From the NCBI RefSeq assembly GCF_030817835.1, contig NZ_JAUSZR010000001.1, positions 2,542,001 to 2,606,000 on the forward strand: 64,000 bases of DNA. Direction: 5' to 3'. A model generated the notes under the pieces. The model had not been told where the DNA came from and ran no database searches. It saw only the letters and a program-made list of their open reading frames with translations. The stretch comes from Pseudarthrobacter sp. W1I19 (GTDB taxonomy: Bacteria > Actinomycetota > Actinomycetes > Actinomycetales > Micrococcaceae). A program made the position numbers and the translations under genes. Of the stretch, positions 19,452-27,107 are shown piece by piece. Numbering within the stretch: position 1 is the stretch's first letter; each line of letters begins with the position of its first letter.

Positions 19452-20228
19452 TCAGTCTTGTTCGTGGTCAAAGGAAGTGTCGGGGCTGGTGACCGGCACC
19501 ACGCCGCCCACGTGGTCGCCCAGGACCAGGCGGTGTTCCATGCGGTCCTTTTTGGTCTGCAGGTACCGGATGTTTTGGTCGCGGGAGGGCACCTCAGTGG
19601 GGACCATTTCCACCACCTTGACGCCGGCCTTGGCCAGCCTGTTCTGCTTGTCCGGGTTGTTGCTCAGGAGCCGCACCTCGTGCAGCCCCATCTCGGCCAG
19701 CACCTGGGCGGCCGCTTTGTAGCAGCGGGCGTCCACGGGCAGGCCAAGCTGCTCGTTCGCCTCCACCGTGTCAAAGCCGGCTTCCTGAAGCGCGTAGGCC
19801 TTGATCTTGTTGGCCAGGCCGATGCCCCTGCCTTCCTGCCCGCGCAGGTACAGCAACGTGCCGCCGTGCTCGCGGATCATTTCCAGGGCGTACGCCAACT
19901 GTTCGCCGCAGTCGCAGCGGTAGGAACCAAAAACATCCCCGGTGAGGCACTCGGAGTGCAGCCGGACCAGGGGCGCTTTCCCGTCCTTGGGCGGGTTCGG
20001 CGAACTCACTGCCAAGTGCTCGTGGCCGGTGACAAGGTCGGTCCACGCCTGGGCCACAAAGTCTCCGAAGGCGGTGGGAAGCTGCACGATGGGACCGCCG
20101 CTGACCGGATGGGTAACGCTTCCGTTGCCTGAGTCCGAGTGGTGATGGCCATGCACTGATTCGGCCTTGTGGTGGCCATTGCCAGAATCAGGGTGGTGGC
20201 CGTTGCCCGAAGCTCCGGAAGCCGTCAT
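19452..20228 (-). CDS. ribA: GTP cyclohydrolase II with His/Gly/Ser-rich N-terminal tail
   Basis: Opens GTP to the first pyrimidine intermediate of riboflavin synthesis. The catalytic core (about residues 45-240) has the zinc cysteines in SECLTGDVFGSYRCDCGEQ and the active-site GQEGRGIGL. Length is 258 residues. The first ~38 residues are a low-complexity tail with repeated SGNGHH and DSGNG units carrying nine histidines, not part of the usual enzyme. The ATG overlaps the ribB stop (ATGA). In many actinobacteria RibA is fused to RibB; here they are split. Confidence 0.94.
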   Translation of the reverse strand: MTASGASGNGHHPDSGNGHHKAESVHGHHHSDSGNGSVTHPVSGGPIVQLPTAFGDFVAQAWTDLVTGHEHLAVSSPNPPKDGKAPLVRLHSECLTGDVFGSYRCDCGEQLAYALEMIREHGGTLLYLRGQEGRGIGLANKIKAYALQEAGFDTVEANEQLGLPVDARCYKAAAQVLAEMGLHEVRLLSNNPDKQNRLAKAGVKVVEMVPTEVPSRDQNIRYLQTKKDRMEHRLVLGDHVGGVVPVTSPDTSFDHEQD

Positions 20229-20962
20229 CGTATCTCCTCTTCTTCGCCCGCGCGTGCTGCCCGGGTGTTACCGTCCGATGTGCCCTCCGCGTCGAGGTAG
20301 GCCACCAGGTCCTGGATCGAAATCAGGGGGCATCCGTGTTCAGCAGCGAAGGCACGGAGCCCGTCCAGCCGCATCATTTCGCCGTCGTCATACACTACTT
20401 CAGCGATCACAGCCACAGGTTCCAGGCCGGCCAGGCGGCAAAGGTCCACTGCGGCTTCGGTGTGGCCGGGACGTTCCTGCACACCACCGTCAACCGCACG
20501 CAGCGGGAAAATATGCCCGGGGCGCGTCACGGACGCCGGTCCCGACTGCGGATCGGCGAGCACCCTGGCCGTGAGAGCCCGGTCCGTGGCGGAAATTCCG
20601 GTGCTCACGCCCGTGGCCGCATCGCAGGAAACTGTGTAGGCGGTGCCCTTCGCGTCCTGGTTGACTTCCACCATGGGAGGCAGTGCCAGGGCATCGGCGC
20701 GTGCTCCGGACAGCGGGACGCAGATGACGCCGGAGCTGTACCTGATAGTCCAGCCCATCAGCGCCGGCGTGGCGGCCTGGGCGGCGAAAATTATGTCGCC
20801 TTCGTTTTCCCGGTCCTCGTTGTCCACGGCCAGCACGGGCCTACCGGCGGCGATTGCCTCCACCGCCTCCTCGATGGTGCTCAGCCGCACCGCAGTGTCT
20901 TCCTGGGGGCGGGAGTGGGCAGCGGTGCCCACCTCGGGTTCGACTCGGACGGCGGCGTTCAT
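20225..20962 (-). CDS. ribB: 3,4-dihydroxy-2-butanone-4-phosphate synthase
   Basis: Converts ribulose 5-phosphate to the four-carbon unit of lumazine. The 245 residues contain the acidic metal/active-site loop VDNEDRENEGDIIFAA near 45-60, DRALTARVL and GHIFPLRAVDGGVQERPGHTEA with the catalytic histidine. It stands alone rather than fused to RibA, and overlaps both neighbours by 4 bp (ATGA). About 28 non-conserved N-terminal residues precede the core. Confidence 0.95.
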   Translation of the reverse strand: MNAAVRVEPEVGTAAHSRPQEDTAVRLSTIEEAVEAIAAGRPVLAVDNEDRENEGDIIFAAQAATPALMGWTIRYSSGVICVPLSGARADALALPPMVEVNQDAKGTAYTVSCDAATGVSTGISATDRALTARVLADPQSGPASVTRPGHIFPLRAVDGGVQERPGHTEAAVDLCRLAGLEPVAVIAEVVYDDGEMMRLDGLRAFAAEHGCPLISIQDLVAYLDAEGTSDGNTRAARAGEEEEIR

Positions 20963-21603
20963 CGTGTTCCTCCTTCAACAGCGGCGGGCGCTGCCGTGTT
21001 GAACGCCAGCAGGCGTTCGGTGTACTTGGCCAGCACGTCAACTTCCAGGTTCACCCGGCTGCCGGCGACTTTGGTACCAAGACCGGTTTCAGCCAGGGTG
21101 GTGGGGATCAGTCCCACTTCGAACCAGGGTTCCTGCTCTGCGGCGGGGCTGACGGCGGTTACGGTGAGGGAAACGCCGTCGATGGCAATCGAGCCCTTTT
21201 CCGCGATGTAGCGGGCGAGGTTCGCAGGGACGCCGAAGCGGAGCCGGTCCCAGTTGCCCAGCGGCTCGCGTTCAAGCAGCACGCCGACGCCGTCCACGTG
21301 GCCCTGCACCACATGTCCGTCGAGCCGTCCGCCGGCGGGAACGCAGCGTTCAAGGTTGACCGGGTCGCCCGGTGCAAGTTGGCCGATGGTGCTGCGGACC
21401 AGAGTCTCGCCCATCACGTCAACGCTGAAGTCCTTGCCGTCGATTTCAGTGGCAGTCAGGCAAACGCCGTTGACGGCGATGGATCCGCCCAGGGCGAGTC
21501 CCTCGGTGGTGCCGGGTGCGTGCAGCCGGAGAGTGGCGCTGGCGTCGCCCTCCTTTTCCACGGACAGGACGTGCCCCTGCTCGGCAATAATTCCGGTAAA
21601 CAT
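20959..21603 (-). CDS. ribE: Riboflavin synthase alpha chain
   Basis: Dismutates two lumazine molecules to riboflavin. The 214-residue protein consists of two homologous lumazine-binding barrels: MFTGIIAEQG at residue 1, with GGSIAVNGVCLTAT and a GGRLDGHVVQGHVDG hinge near 95-109, then a second GSIAIDGVSLTVT copy. The start ATG overlaps the ribD stop as TGATG. Confidence 0.95.
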   Translation of the reverse strand: MFTGIIAEQGHVLSVEKEGDASATLRLHAPGTTEGLALGGSIAVNGVCLTATEIDGKDFSVDVMGETLVRSTIGQLAPGDPVNLERCVPAGGRLDGHVVQGHVDGVGVLLEREPLGNWDRLRFGVPANLARYIAEKGSIAIDGVSLTVTAVSPAAEQEPWFEVGLIPTTLAETGLGTKVAGSRVNLEVDVLAKYTERLLAFNTAAPAAVEGGTR

Positions 21604-22718
21604 CAGTAGCCTCCCTGGGCTTGCTCCGCGGTGGCGCGGGACGGTTGTGGGTCGAGGGCAACAGTGCGTTGCGGTCGGAGATGGAGTCTTAGGTCACGGC
21701 CCAGCGTCCTGACGGCGCCGCCGTCGGATGCATCCCAGTCCCAATGCTGGGCGTCAGCGAGGGTGGTGATCCCCAAGCCGGTGAGGGCAGGAGTTCCGGA
21801 ACCGAGCAGTGTGGGCGCCAGGTAAACAATGAGTTCGTCCACCAGCCCGGCCGCGAGGAAGGCACTGAGTATCCGCGATCCGCCCTCGACCATCAGGTGG
21901 CGGATGCCGCTGCCGTACAGGCTGGACATGGCTTCGCGCGGGTCGCGGGTGGGCAGGTGCAGCATCAGGCCGTCGCTTCCGTGGACGGCGGCGTCCGCCG
22001 GAATGTCGCGCAACCCCATAACAGCTCGCACGGGTTGTTTGGTGGCCGGGGTGCCGGCAGCGTCCCTCGCAGTAAGGCGCGGGTTGTCCACCAGCACGGT
22101 CTGCGTACCAACGAGGATTGCGTCAATCCGCCCGCGGATGGCGTGGTTGTCGGCGAGGGATTCCGGGCAGGAAATCCACTGGCTGGTGCCGTCCTCGGCA
22201 GCGATGCGGCTGTCCAGGGTCTGGGCGATATGCAGGGTGACGAACGGACGTTTTGCCGCCACCGCCTCAAACCATTGCCGGTTCAGGTCCAGCGCTTCAC
22301 CGGCACCAAGTCCGGCGCGGACGCGGACACCCGCCTGCCGAAGGGTGGCAGCGCCACCCGCTGCCGGATCATGCGGATCGTCCACTGCATAGACGACGTC
22401 AGTGATGCCGGCGTCGATGATCGCCTGCGCGCAGGGACCTGTGCGGCCGATGTGGTTGCAGGGCTCCAAGGTGACCAGCATGGTGCAGCCGGCAAGATCG
22501 ATTCCGGCAGCAGCTGCCTGAGCGATGGCGTCCACCTCGGCGTGGGCTGTTCCGGCGCCGCGGTGGAATCCGGTCACCAGTTCGCGCCCTTCAGGATCTA
22601 CGACGACGGCACCCACCAGGGGATTCGCACCGCGGGGACCGTTGAGGGCAGCCTTCAGGGCGGTTGCCATGGCGGTGGTTTCAGCAGCAGTAAAGGCCGT
22701 GACCACCCCCGCCGTCAC
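21603..22718 (-). CDS. ribD: Bifunctional riboflavin deaminase-reductase
   Basis: Deaminates and then reduces the pyrimidine intermediate. The N-terminal deaminase zinc site is visible as TAHAEVDAIAQA (about 59-70) and TLEPCNHIGRTGPCAQAI (about 86-103); the C-terminal NADPH reductase domain covers about 155-350 and contains VEGGSRILSAFLAAG. The product is 371 residues from the GTG at 22718. That GTG overlaps the stop of a 27-codon upstream ORF as GTGA, and the operon lies behind an FMN riboswitch. Confidence 0.95.
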   Translation of the reverse strand: MTAGVVTAFTAAETTAMATALKAALNGPRGANPLVGAVVVDPEGRELVTGFHRGAGTAHAEVDAIAQAAAAGIDLAGCTMLVTLEPCNHIGRTGPCAQAIIDAGITDVVYAVDDPHDPAAGGAATLRQAGVRVRAGLGAGEALDLNRQWFEAVAAKRPFVTLHIAQTLDSRIAAEDGTSQWISCPESLADNHAIRGRIDAILVGTQTVLVDNPRLTARDAAGTPATKQPVRAVMGLRDIPADAAVHGSDGLMLHLPTRDPREAMSSLYGSGIRHLMVEGGSRILSAFLAAGLVDELIVYLAPTLLGSGTPALTGLGITTLADAQHWDWDASDGGAVRTLGRDLRLHLRPQRTVALDPQPSRATAEQAQGGY

Positions 22719-22798
22719 GCGGCGGCCTCGATGGATGGGCCGGCAGGCATGCCGGCAGCAGGAATAGTGGCCTCAAAGAGCCATCGCAAACGGTTCAT
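22715..22798 (-). CDS. Putative 27-residue leader peptide coupled to ribD
   Basis: An ATG at 22798 opens a frame of 27 codons ending in a TGA that overlaps the ribD GTG (GTGA). The peptide begins MNRLRWLFEATIPAAG and ends SIEAAA; it matches nothing I know. GGAAGGAA lies 11 nt upstream, inside the loop of a long hairpin. Codon third positions are less GC-rich than in neighbours, so the peptide itself may matter less than its translation. It may instead be a coupling device that delivers ribosomes to ribD. Translation is inferred, not proven. Confidence 0.5.
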   Translation of the reverse strand: MNRLRWLFEATIPAAGMPAGPSIEAAA

Positions 22799-22838
22799 GA
22801 TGCTTGTGTCGTTCCTTCCCTCTCGAACCGCGATGGCT
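22779..22838 (-). promoter_or_regulatory. Hairpin displaying the leader-ORF ribosome-binding site
   Basis: On the minus strand AGCCATCGC (22838-22830) pairs with GCGATGGCT (22787-22779), and GGTTC (22829-22825) with GAACC (22796-22792), leaving a 4-nt bulge and a 28-nt loop. The loop carries GGAAGGAA and most of the leader ATG. It may be part of the riboswitch expression platform. Confidence 0.5.
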
Positions 22839-22864
22839 CCGGGGGTATACGACAGCAGAACGCC

Positions 22865-22884
22865 GCGGCGTCCCAAGACGCCGC
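22865..22884 (-). promoter_or_regulatory. Short GC-rich hairpin after the FMN aptamer
   Basis: GCGGCGT and ACGCCGC form a perfect 7-bp stem with a 6-nt loop directly downstream of the aptamer. No U-tract follows, so it is not a classical intrinsic terminator; it may belong to the expression platform. Confidence 0.4.
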
Positions 22885-22895
22885 AGAAACAGCTG

Positions 22896-23044
22896 TACGT
22901 GCTTCTCTCATCCAGACTTTAACTGTCGGTACCGGAATTCCACCGGTTCAACCGTCTGCCGGTGTCCTCCCGAAGGAAACCACCGGCTCGCGGGTCGCGG
23001 ACTGTCACCGCCGGTTCGGACTTACACCGACCCCGGAGCACGTA
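22896..23044 (-). promoter_or_regulatory. FMN riboswitch (RFN element)
   Basis: The minus strand has the conserved RFN blocks in order: GGGGTCGGTGTAAGTCCG, ACCGGCGGTGACAGTCCGCG, GAACCGGTGGAATTCCGGTA, then CCGACAGTTAAAGTCTGGAT and GAGAGAAGCACG. TACGTGCT and AGCACGTA close helix P1. It senses flavin mononucleotide and should repress ribD-ribE-ribB-ribA-ribH when FMN is plentiful. No U-rich terminator follows, so control may be translational or Rho-dependent. Confidence 0.95.
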
Positions 23045-23084
23045 TGTGTGTTGCTATTGTGCCATAACGGCAGAGGGCTCCCTG

Positions 23085-23762
23085 TTATTCCGCCGCGGAA
23101 CGTAACGTTTCGCTGCCTGTCTGCCGCAACCGGTCAATCGCGGCGGCGGGGTCATCGGCACCGTATACCGCGGACCCCGCCACGAAGACGTTTGCCCCGG
23201 CCTCGGCTGCGCGGGTGATGGTGTCCTCGGTGATGCCGCCGTCCACCTGGATGGCCACGCCGATACCGGAACCGTCGATGGCTTTCCTGGCGCGCCGGAT
23301 TTTCGGCAGGGTCACGTCCAGGAAGGCCTGTCCACCGAAGCCGGGCTCGACGGTCATGATCAGCAGCATGTCCAGCTCGGACAGCATGTCCAGATACGGC
23401 TCCACGGGTGTTCCCGGGCGCAGCGCCATGCCTGCCTTCGAACCCCTCGCCCGCAGTTCGCGTGCCAGCTTGATCGGGGCGATCGCAGCCTCGGCGTGGA
23501 AGGTGACCGACGCCAGGCCGGCATCCGCGAATCCCGGCGCCCAGCGGTCGGCGTCGGCAATCATCAGGTGCGCATCCAGGGGCACGGGGCTCACTGCCTG
23601 GATCCGCTCCACCACCGGCAGGCCAATGGTGAGGTTGGGCACGAAGTGGTTGTCCATCACGTCCACGTGCACCGCGTCCGCGTTGCTGATGCGCTTGAGC
23701 TCCGCCTCAAGGTTGACGAAGTCGGCAGAGAGGATGCTCGGGTTGATGCAGCATTGCGTCAC
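23085..23762 (-). CDS. rpe: Ribulose-phosphate 3-epimerase
   Basis: Interconverts ribulose 5-phosphate and xylulose 5-phosphate in the pentose phosphate pathway; ribulose 5-phosphate is also the RibB substrate. The 225-residue barrel has [10 protein letters not shown] at the start, the metal/active-site [17 protein letters not shown] near 32-48, [19 protein letters not shown] and IQVDGGI. I chose GTG 23762 because GAAAGG lies 6-7 nt upstream; the upstream GTG at 23777 has no ribosome-binding site. It ends 41 bp from the riboswitch. Confidence 0.95.
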   Translation of the reverse strand: MTQCCINPSILSADFVNLEAELKRISNADAVHVDVMDNHFVPNLTIGLPVVERIQAVSPVPLDAHLMIADADRWAPGFADAGLASVTFHAEAAIAPIKLARELRARGSKAGMALRPGTPVEPYLDMLSELDMLLIMTVEPGFGGQAFLDVTLPKIRRARKAIDGSGIGVAIQVDGGITEDTITRAAEAGANVFVAGSAVYGADDPAAAIDRLRQTGSETLRSAAE

Positions 23763-23858
23763 GGGTGTACCTTTCACGGTGCAGGATTCCAGGGAGTCGG
23801 TGCTTGTTGCGGAGTGCTTGGGGAATCAGGGCTGTTGCCGGGTCAGTTCTTCTACAGA

Positions 23859-25493
23859 TCAGGGCTTTTTCCGGATCAGGGCAAGGAACATGGCGTCGGT
23901 GCCGTGGACGTGGGGCCACAGCTGGGCGGTGGACTCGTGCCCTGCGCCAAGGTTCCCGGTCAGGCTCACACTGTCCAGGACCTGCCCGGCCTCCAGCAGT
24001 TCCAGGTCATCGCGTTTGCGAAGTGCATCGCTGACCACGGCTGTGGTTTCGGCCGGGTGGGGCGAGCATGTTACATAGGCCACCACGCCGCCGGGGCGGA
24101 CAGCAGCCAGTGCGGAGGCGAGCAGTTCACGCTGCAGCGGGCCGAGGTCGGCCAGGTCCTTGGGCGTGCGGCGCCAGCGGGACTCCGGCCGCCGCCGAAG
24201 CGCGCCCAGGCCACTGCACGGGACGTCAACGAGTACCCGGTCAAACGATTCGGGCTTTTCTGTGCCCACGTCGCGGCCGTCGCCGGTCCTGACCTGCCAT
24301 GTGTCCCGGGGCACGGCGGACAGCGCCTGGCTGACCAGCTTGGCCCGGTGGGGTGCCGGTTCATTGGCCAGCAGGGTGGCGCCCCTCTGGTTCGCCAGCG
24401 CACCGAGCAAAGCGGCCTTGCCGCCCGGGCCTGCGCACAGGTCCAGCCATGCTTCGCCGTCGTTCGGGATCTCGGCCCCGGAAGCGCCGGGCATGCCGTC
24501 ACCACGGTGCCCAATAAGGTTAACCGCGGCCATGGCCCGTGCCACCAGCTGTGAGCCGACGTCCTGAACCCTGGTGCTGCCCTCCCTTACTGAGGCAAGC
24601 CGGCCAAGGTCCCCGCCGCTGGAGAGCGCGGAGCCTTCCACCAGTTCACCGGGAGCGGCTCCGTTTTCAAGGGCTTCATCGAGGCTTCCGATGCCGGGCA
24701 GGGCCACCAGGTTGACCACCGGTGCGGCGTTATCGGCTTCCAGGAGGTCGTTGATTTCCGAGGCCGGACGCCCATGCGCCACCAGCGACTGGCGCATGGC
24801 ACGGACGATCCATTCGGGATGCGCGTGGCGGAGGGACGCCACCTTGGTCTCGTCTGTTTCGCCGCCGGTCAACAACTCCAGCCATTCCTCGAGGGTGTTG
24901 GCTGCAACTTTGCGGAGGACGGCATTGATGAGGGCTGAGGGTCCCGCGCCGATGACGGCGCGGGCCAGGCCCACGGTTTGGTCCAGCGCTGCGTGCGCGG
25001 GAACACGCATGGCCAGCAGTTGGTGGACACCAAGCCGGAGGGCGTCCAGGATGGCCGGGTCCAGCTGGTCCAGGGGGCGGTCCACGCAGCGGGCCAGGAT
25101 GGCGTCGTACGTTCCCTGGCCGCGAAGGGCGCCGTAGCTGAGTTCGGTGGCGAACCCGGCATCCCGCTTGTCCAGTCCGTGCTGCCGGATCCGTGCCGGC
25201 AGCACGAGGTTGGCATAGGCGTCCTCGGCGGCTACGGCCCGGAGGACTTCGAAGGCTACCAGCCGGGCAGGATCAGCCCGGCGCGTCCGCTGGGACGGCG
25301 CGTTGTCGGTGAAGCTGCGCTGGGTGGCCCGGTTCCGTTCCCGGCCCTTGGCGTTGCGGTTGCTGGAATCGCGCGGCCCGCCGTTACCACGGCCGCTTCC
25401 GCGCTGGCCGCCGCCGGAGCCGCCGCGCTGGCCGCCTGAGCTGCCGCCGCCGGTTCTTCCACGGCCGCCTTGGTTGTCGCCGGAACCGCTCAT
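23859..25493 (-). CDS. rsmB: RsmB/NOP-family 16S rRNA cytosine-C5 methyltransferase
   Basis: Methylates cytosine in rRNA using S-adenosylmethionine. The 544-residue product has a NusB-like domain (about 75-215) and a C-terminal methyltransferase with DLCAGPGGKAALLGAL, LLANEPAPHRA and the catalytic DVPCSGLGALRRRPE and TCSPHPAETTAVV cysteines. The first ~60 residues are an unusually Gly/Arg/Ser-rich tail with GGQRGGSGGGQRG-like units, probably a disordered RNA-binding extension. Its start overlaps the fmt stop (ATGA). Confidence 0.92.
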   Translation of the reverse strand: MSGSGDNQGGRGRTGGGSSGGQRGGSGGGQRGSGRGNGGPRDSSNRNAKGRERNRATQRSFTDNAPSQRTRRADPARLVAFEVLRAVAAEDAYANLVLPARIRQHGLDKRDAGFATELSYGALRGQGTYDAILARCVDRPLDQLDPAILDALRLGVHQLLAMRVPAHAALDQTVGLARAVIGAGPSALINAVLRKVAANTLEEWLELLTGGETDETKVASLRHAHPEWIVRAMRQSLVAHGRPASEINDLLEADNAAPVVNLVALPGIGSLDEALENGAAPGELVEGSALSSGGDLGRLASVREGSTRVQDVGSQLVARAMAAVNLIGHRGDGMPGASGAEIPNDGEAWLDLCAGPGGKAALLGALANQRGATLLANEPAPHRAKLVSQALSAVPRDTWQVRTGDGRDVGTEKPESFDRVLVDVPCSGLGALRRRPESRWRRTPKDLADLGPLQRELLASALAAVRPGGVVAYVTCSPHPAETTAVVSDALRKRDDLELLEAGQVLDSVSLTGNLGAGHESTAQLWPHVHGTDAMFLALIRKKP

Positions 25494-26410
25494 TCGAACA
25501 CCACGCTTTCAAGGGAAGCCATGCCGCGTGCCCAGTCAGCAGCGGCCATCATCTTTTTGCCGGCGGGCTGGACCCTGGTCAGCTCCACGGCGTGCGAACC
25601 AGTACCCACCAGCACGCTCTTGTCCTGGATGGACACGGCACCGGGCGCCAGCTGTGAAACGTCAGGCCGGAGCCGGACGGGTTCCAGCTTGATCCGCTGG
25701 CCCGCCAGCACCGTCCACGCTCCCGGTTCCGGAGTGACTCCCCGCGCCTGCCGTCCGATCGCCAGGGCCGGGTGCTTCCAGTCCAGGCGGCCGTCGTCGA
25801 GGGTCAGCTTGGGTGCCAGGGAGACCTCACCGGACTGAGGCACGGCGGCGGCCTTGCCGGCGTCAATGGCCGAGAGTGTCTGGGCCAACAGCACGGCCCC
25901 ACTGCGGGACAACCGCTCAAGGAGCTCTCCGGCGGTATCTTCAGGCCCCACCGTTTCCGTCAGGGTTCCGAACAACGGTCCGGTGTCCAGGCCCTCCTCC
26001 AACTGGAAGGTCACAGCGCCGGTGATGTCATCACCGGCCATCACGGCGCGCTGCACGGGGGCAGCACCGCGCCAGGAGGGAAGGAGGGAGAAATGCAGGT
26101 TGATCCACCCGTGCCGCGGGATGCCAAGCGCCGCCGGCGGGACCAGCCCGCCGTAGGCCACAATTGCGGCGACGTCCGGACTGGCCGCCGAAATCCTGGC
26201 GATGGTTTCATCGTTGATCCGGGCCGCGTGGATCACCTCGATCCCCAGCTCGGCTGCCCGGGCGGCCACCGGCGAAGGGGTCAGCACACGCTTCCGGCCA
26301 ATCGGCGCATCCGGCCGGGTAAGGACGGCAACGACGTCGAAACCTGCTTCGACGAGCGCATTAAGGGACGGGACAGCGACGGCGGGGGTTCCCGCGAAAA
26401 GGACCCTCAC
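25490..26410 (-). CDS. fmt: Methionyl-tRNA formyltransferase
   Basis: Formylates initiator Met-tRNA with 10-formyltetrahydrofolate. The 306-residue protein has the N-terminal formyltransferase domain with LHFSLLPSWRGAAPVQ near 107-122 (catalytic His and the SLLP loop) and the C-terminal beta-barrel from about 200. The GTG start (VRVLFAGTPAVAVPSL) overlaps the def stop as GTGA, which couples formylation and deformylation genes. Confidence 0.96.
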   Translation of the reverse strand: MRVLFAGTPAVAVPSLNALVEAGFDVVAVLTRPDAPIGRKRVLTPSPVAARAAELGIEVIHAARINDETIARISAASPDVAAIVAYGGLVPPAALGIPRHGWINLHFSLLPSWRGAAPVQRAVMAGDDITGAVTFQLEEGLDTGPLFGTLTETVGPEDTAGELLERLSRSGAVLLAQTLSAIDAGKAAAVPQSGEVSLAPKLTLDDGRLDWKHPALAIGRQARGVTPEPGAWTVLAGQRIKLEPVRLRPDVSQLAPGAVSIQDKSVLVGTGSHAVELTRVQPAGKKMMAAADWARGMASLESVVFE

Positions 26411-27021
26411 CCGTTGGTACCAGCCGCGCCTGCACCGAAGCTGGACCCGGACGTTACGCCGCCAAAGCTCGAGCCCCCGAAACTCGAGCCGACTGTCTTG
26501 GCGCGTTTCGCCGTCGTCTTTTCCGTGATGGCGTCGTAGTTGGCGTTGCGGATGGAACGCAGGGCAGCCTTGCGGTCCTCCCCTTCCAGCCTGTCGGTGT
26601 AGAGGATGCCGTCCAGGTGGTCGTTCTCGTGCTGGAAGCAGCGTGCCAGCATACCCTCACCCTCGACGGTGACGGGGTTGCCGTGCATATCGACGCCGGT
26701 GACGCGGGTGGCGCGGTAACGCTTTACCGGGAAACCCAGGCCCGGGATGGAGAGGCAGCCTTCCACGTGGTCCGGCTGGAAGTCCTCGCTGTTTTCCAGC
26801 ACAGGGTTGATGATGTGCCCTTCCACGCCGTCGATGCGGTAGGTGAACACGCGCTTGCTGACGCCGATTTGAGGCGCGGCGAGGCCGGCGCCGTCTACGT
26901 CTTCCATGGTCTCGGTCATGTCCGCCACCAGCTTGGCCAGCTCAGGCCCGAAATCCGTCACAGGATCGGCAACTGTGCGGAGCACAGGATCACCGATGAT
27001 GCGGATATTCAGAATAGCCAT
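26407..27021 (-). CDS. def: Peptide deformylase with Gly/Ser/Phe-rich C-terminal tail
   Basis: Removes the formyl group from nascent proteins. The three metal-site motifs are GAGLAAPQIG near 44, EGCLSIPGLG near 86 and QHENDHLDG near 130. I used ATG 27021 (MAILNIRIIGD) with AAGGAC upstream rather than the longer frame to 27060. The 204-residue product ends in a low-complexity tail with three copies of SSFG, which is beyond the usual ~170-190 residues and of unknown use. Confidence 0.95.
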   Translation of the reverse strand: MAILNIRIIGDPVLRTVADPVTDFGPELAKLVADMTETMEDVDGAGLAAPQIGVSKRVFTYRIDGVEGHIINPVLENSEDFQPDHVEGCLSIPGLGFPVKRYRATRVTGVDMHGNPVTVEGEGMLARCFQHENDHLDGILYTDRLEGEDRKAALRSIRNANYDAITEKTTAKRAKTVGSSFGGSSFGGVTSGSSFGAGAAGTNG

Positions 27022-27107
27022 GCGCTGTTTGTCCTTACGGTAGGCGGCAAAGGGGACCAATCCAGTTTAGGCGCAGAGAACTCCAGGGCTGTCCGTGCGC
27101 CTGCGTC

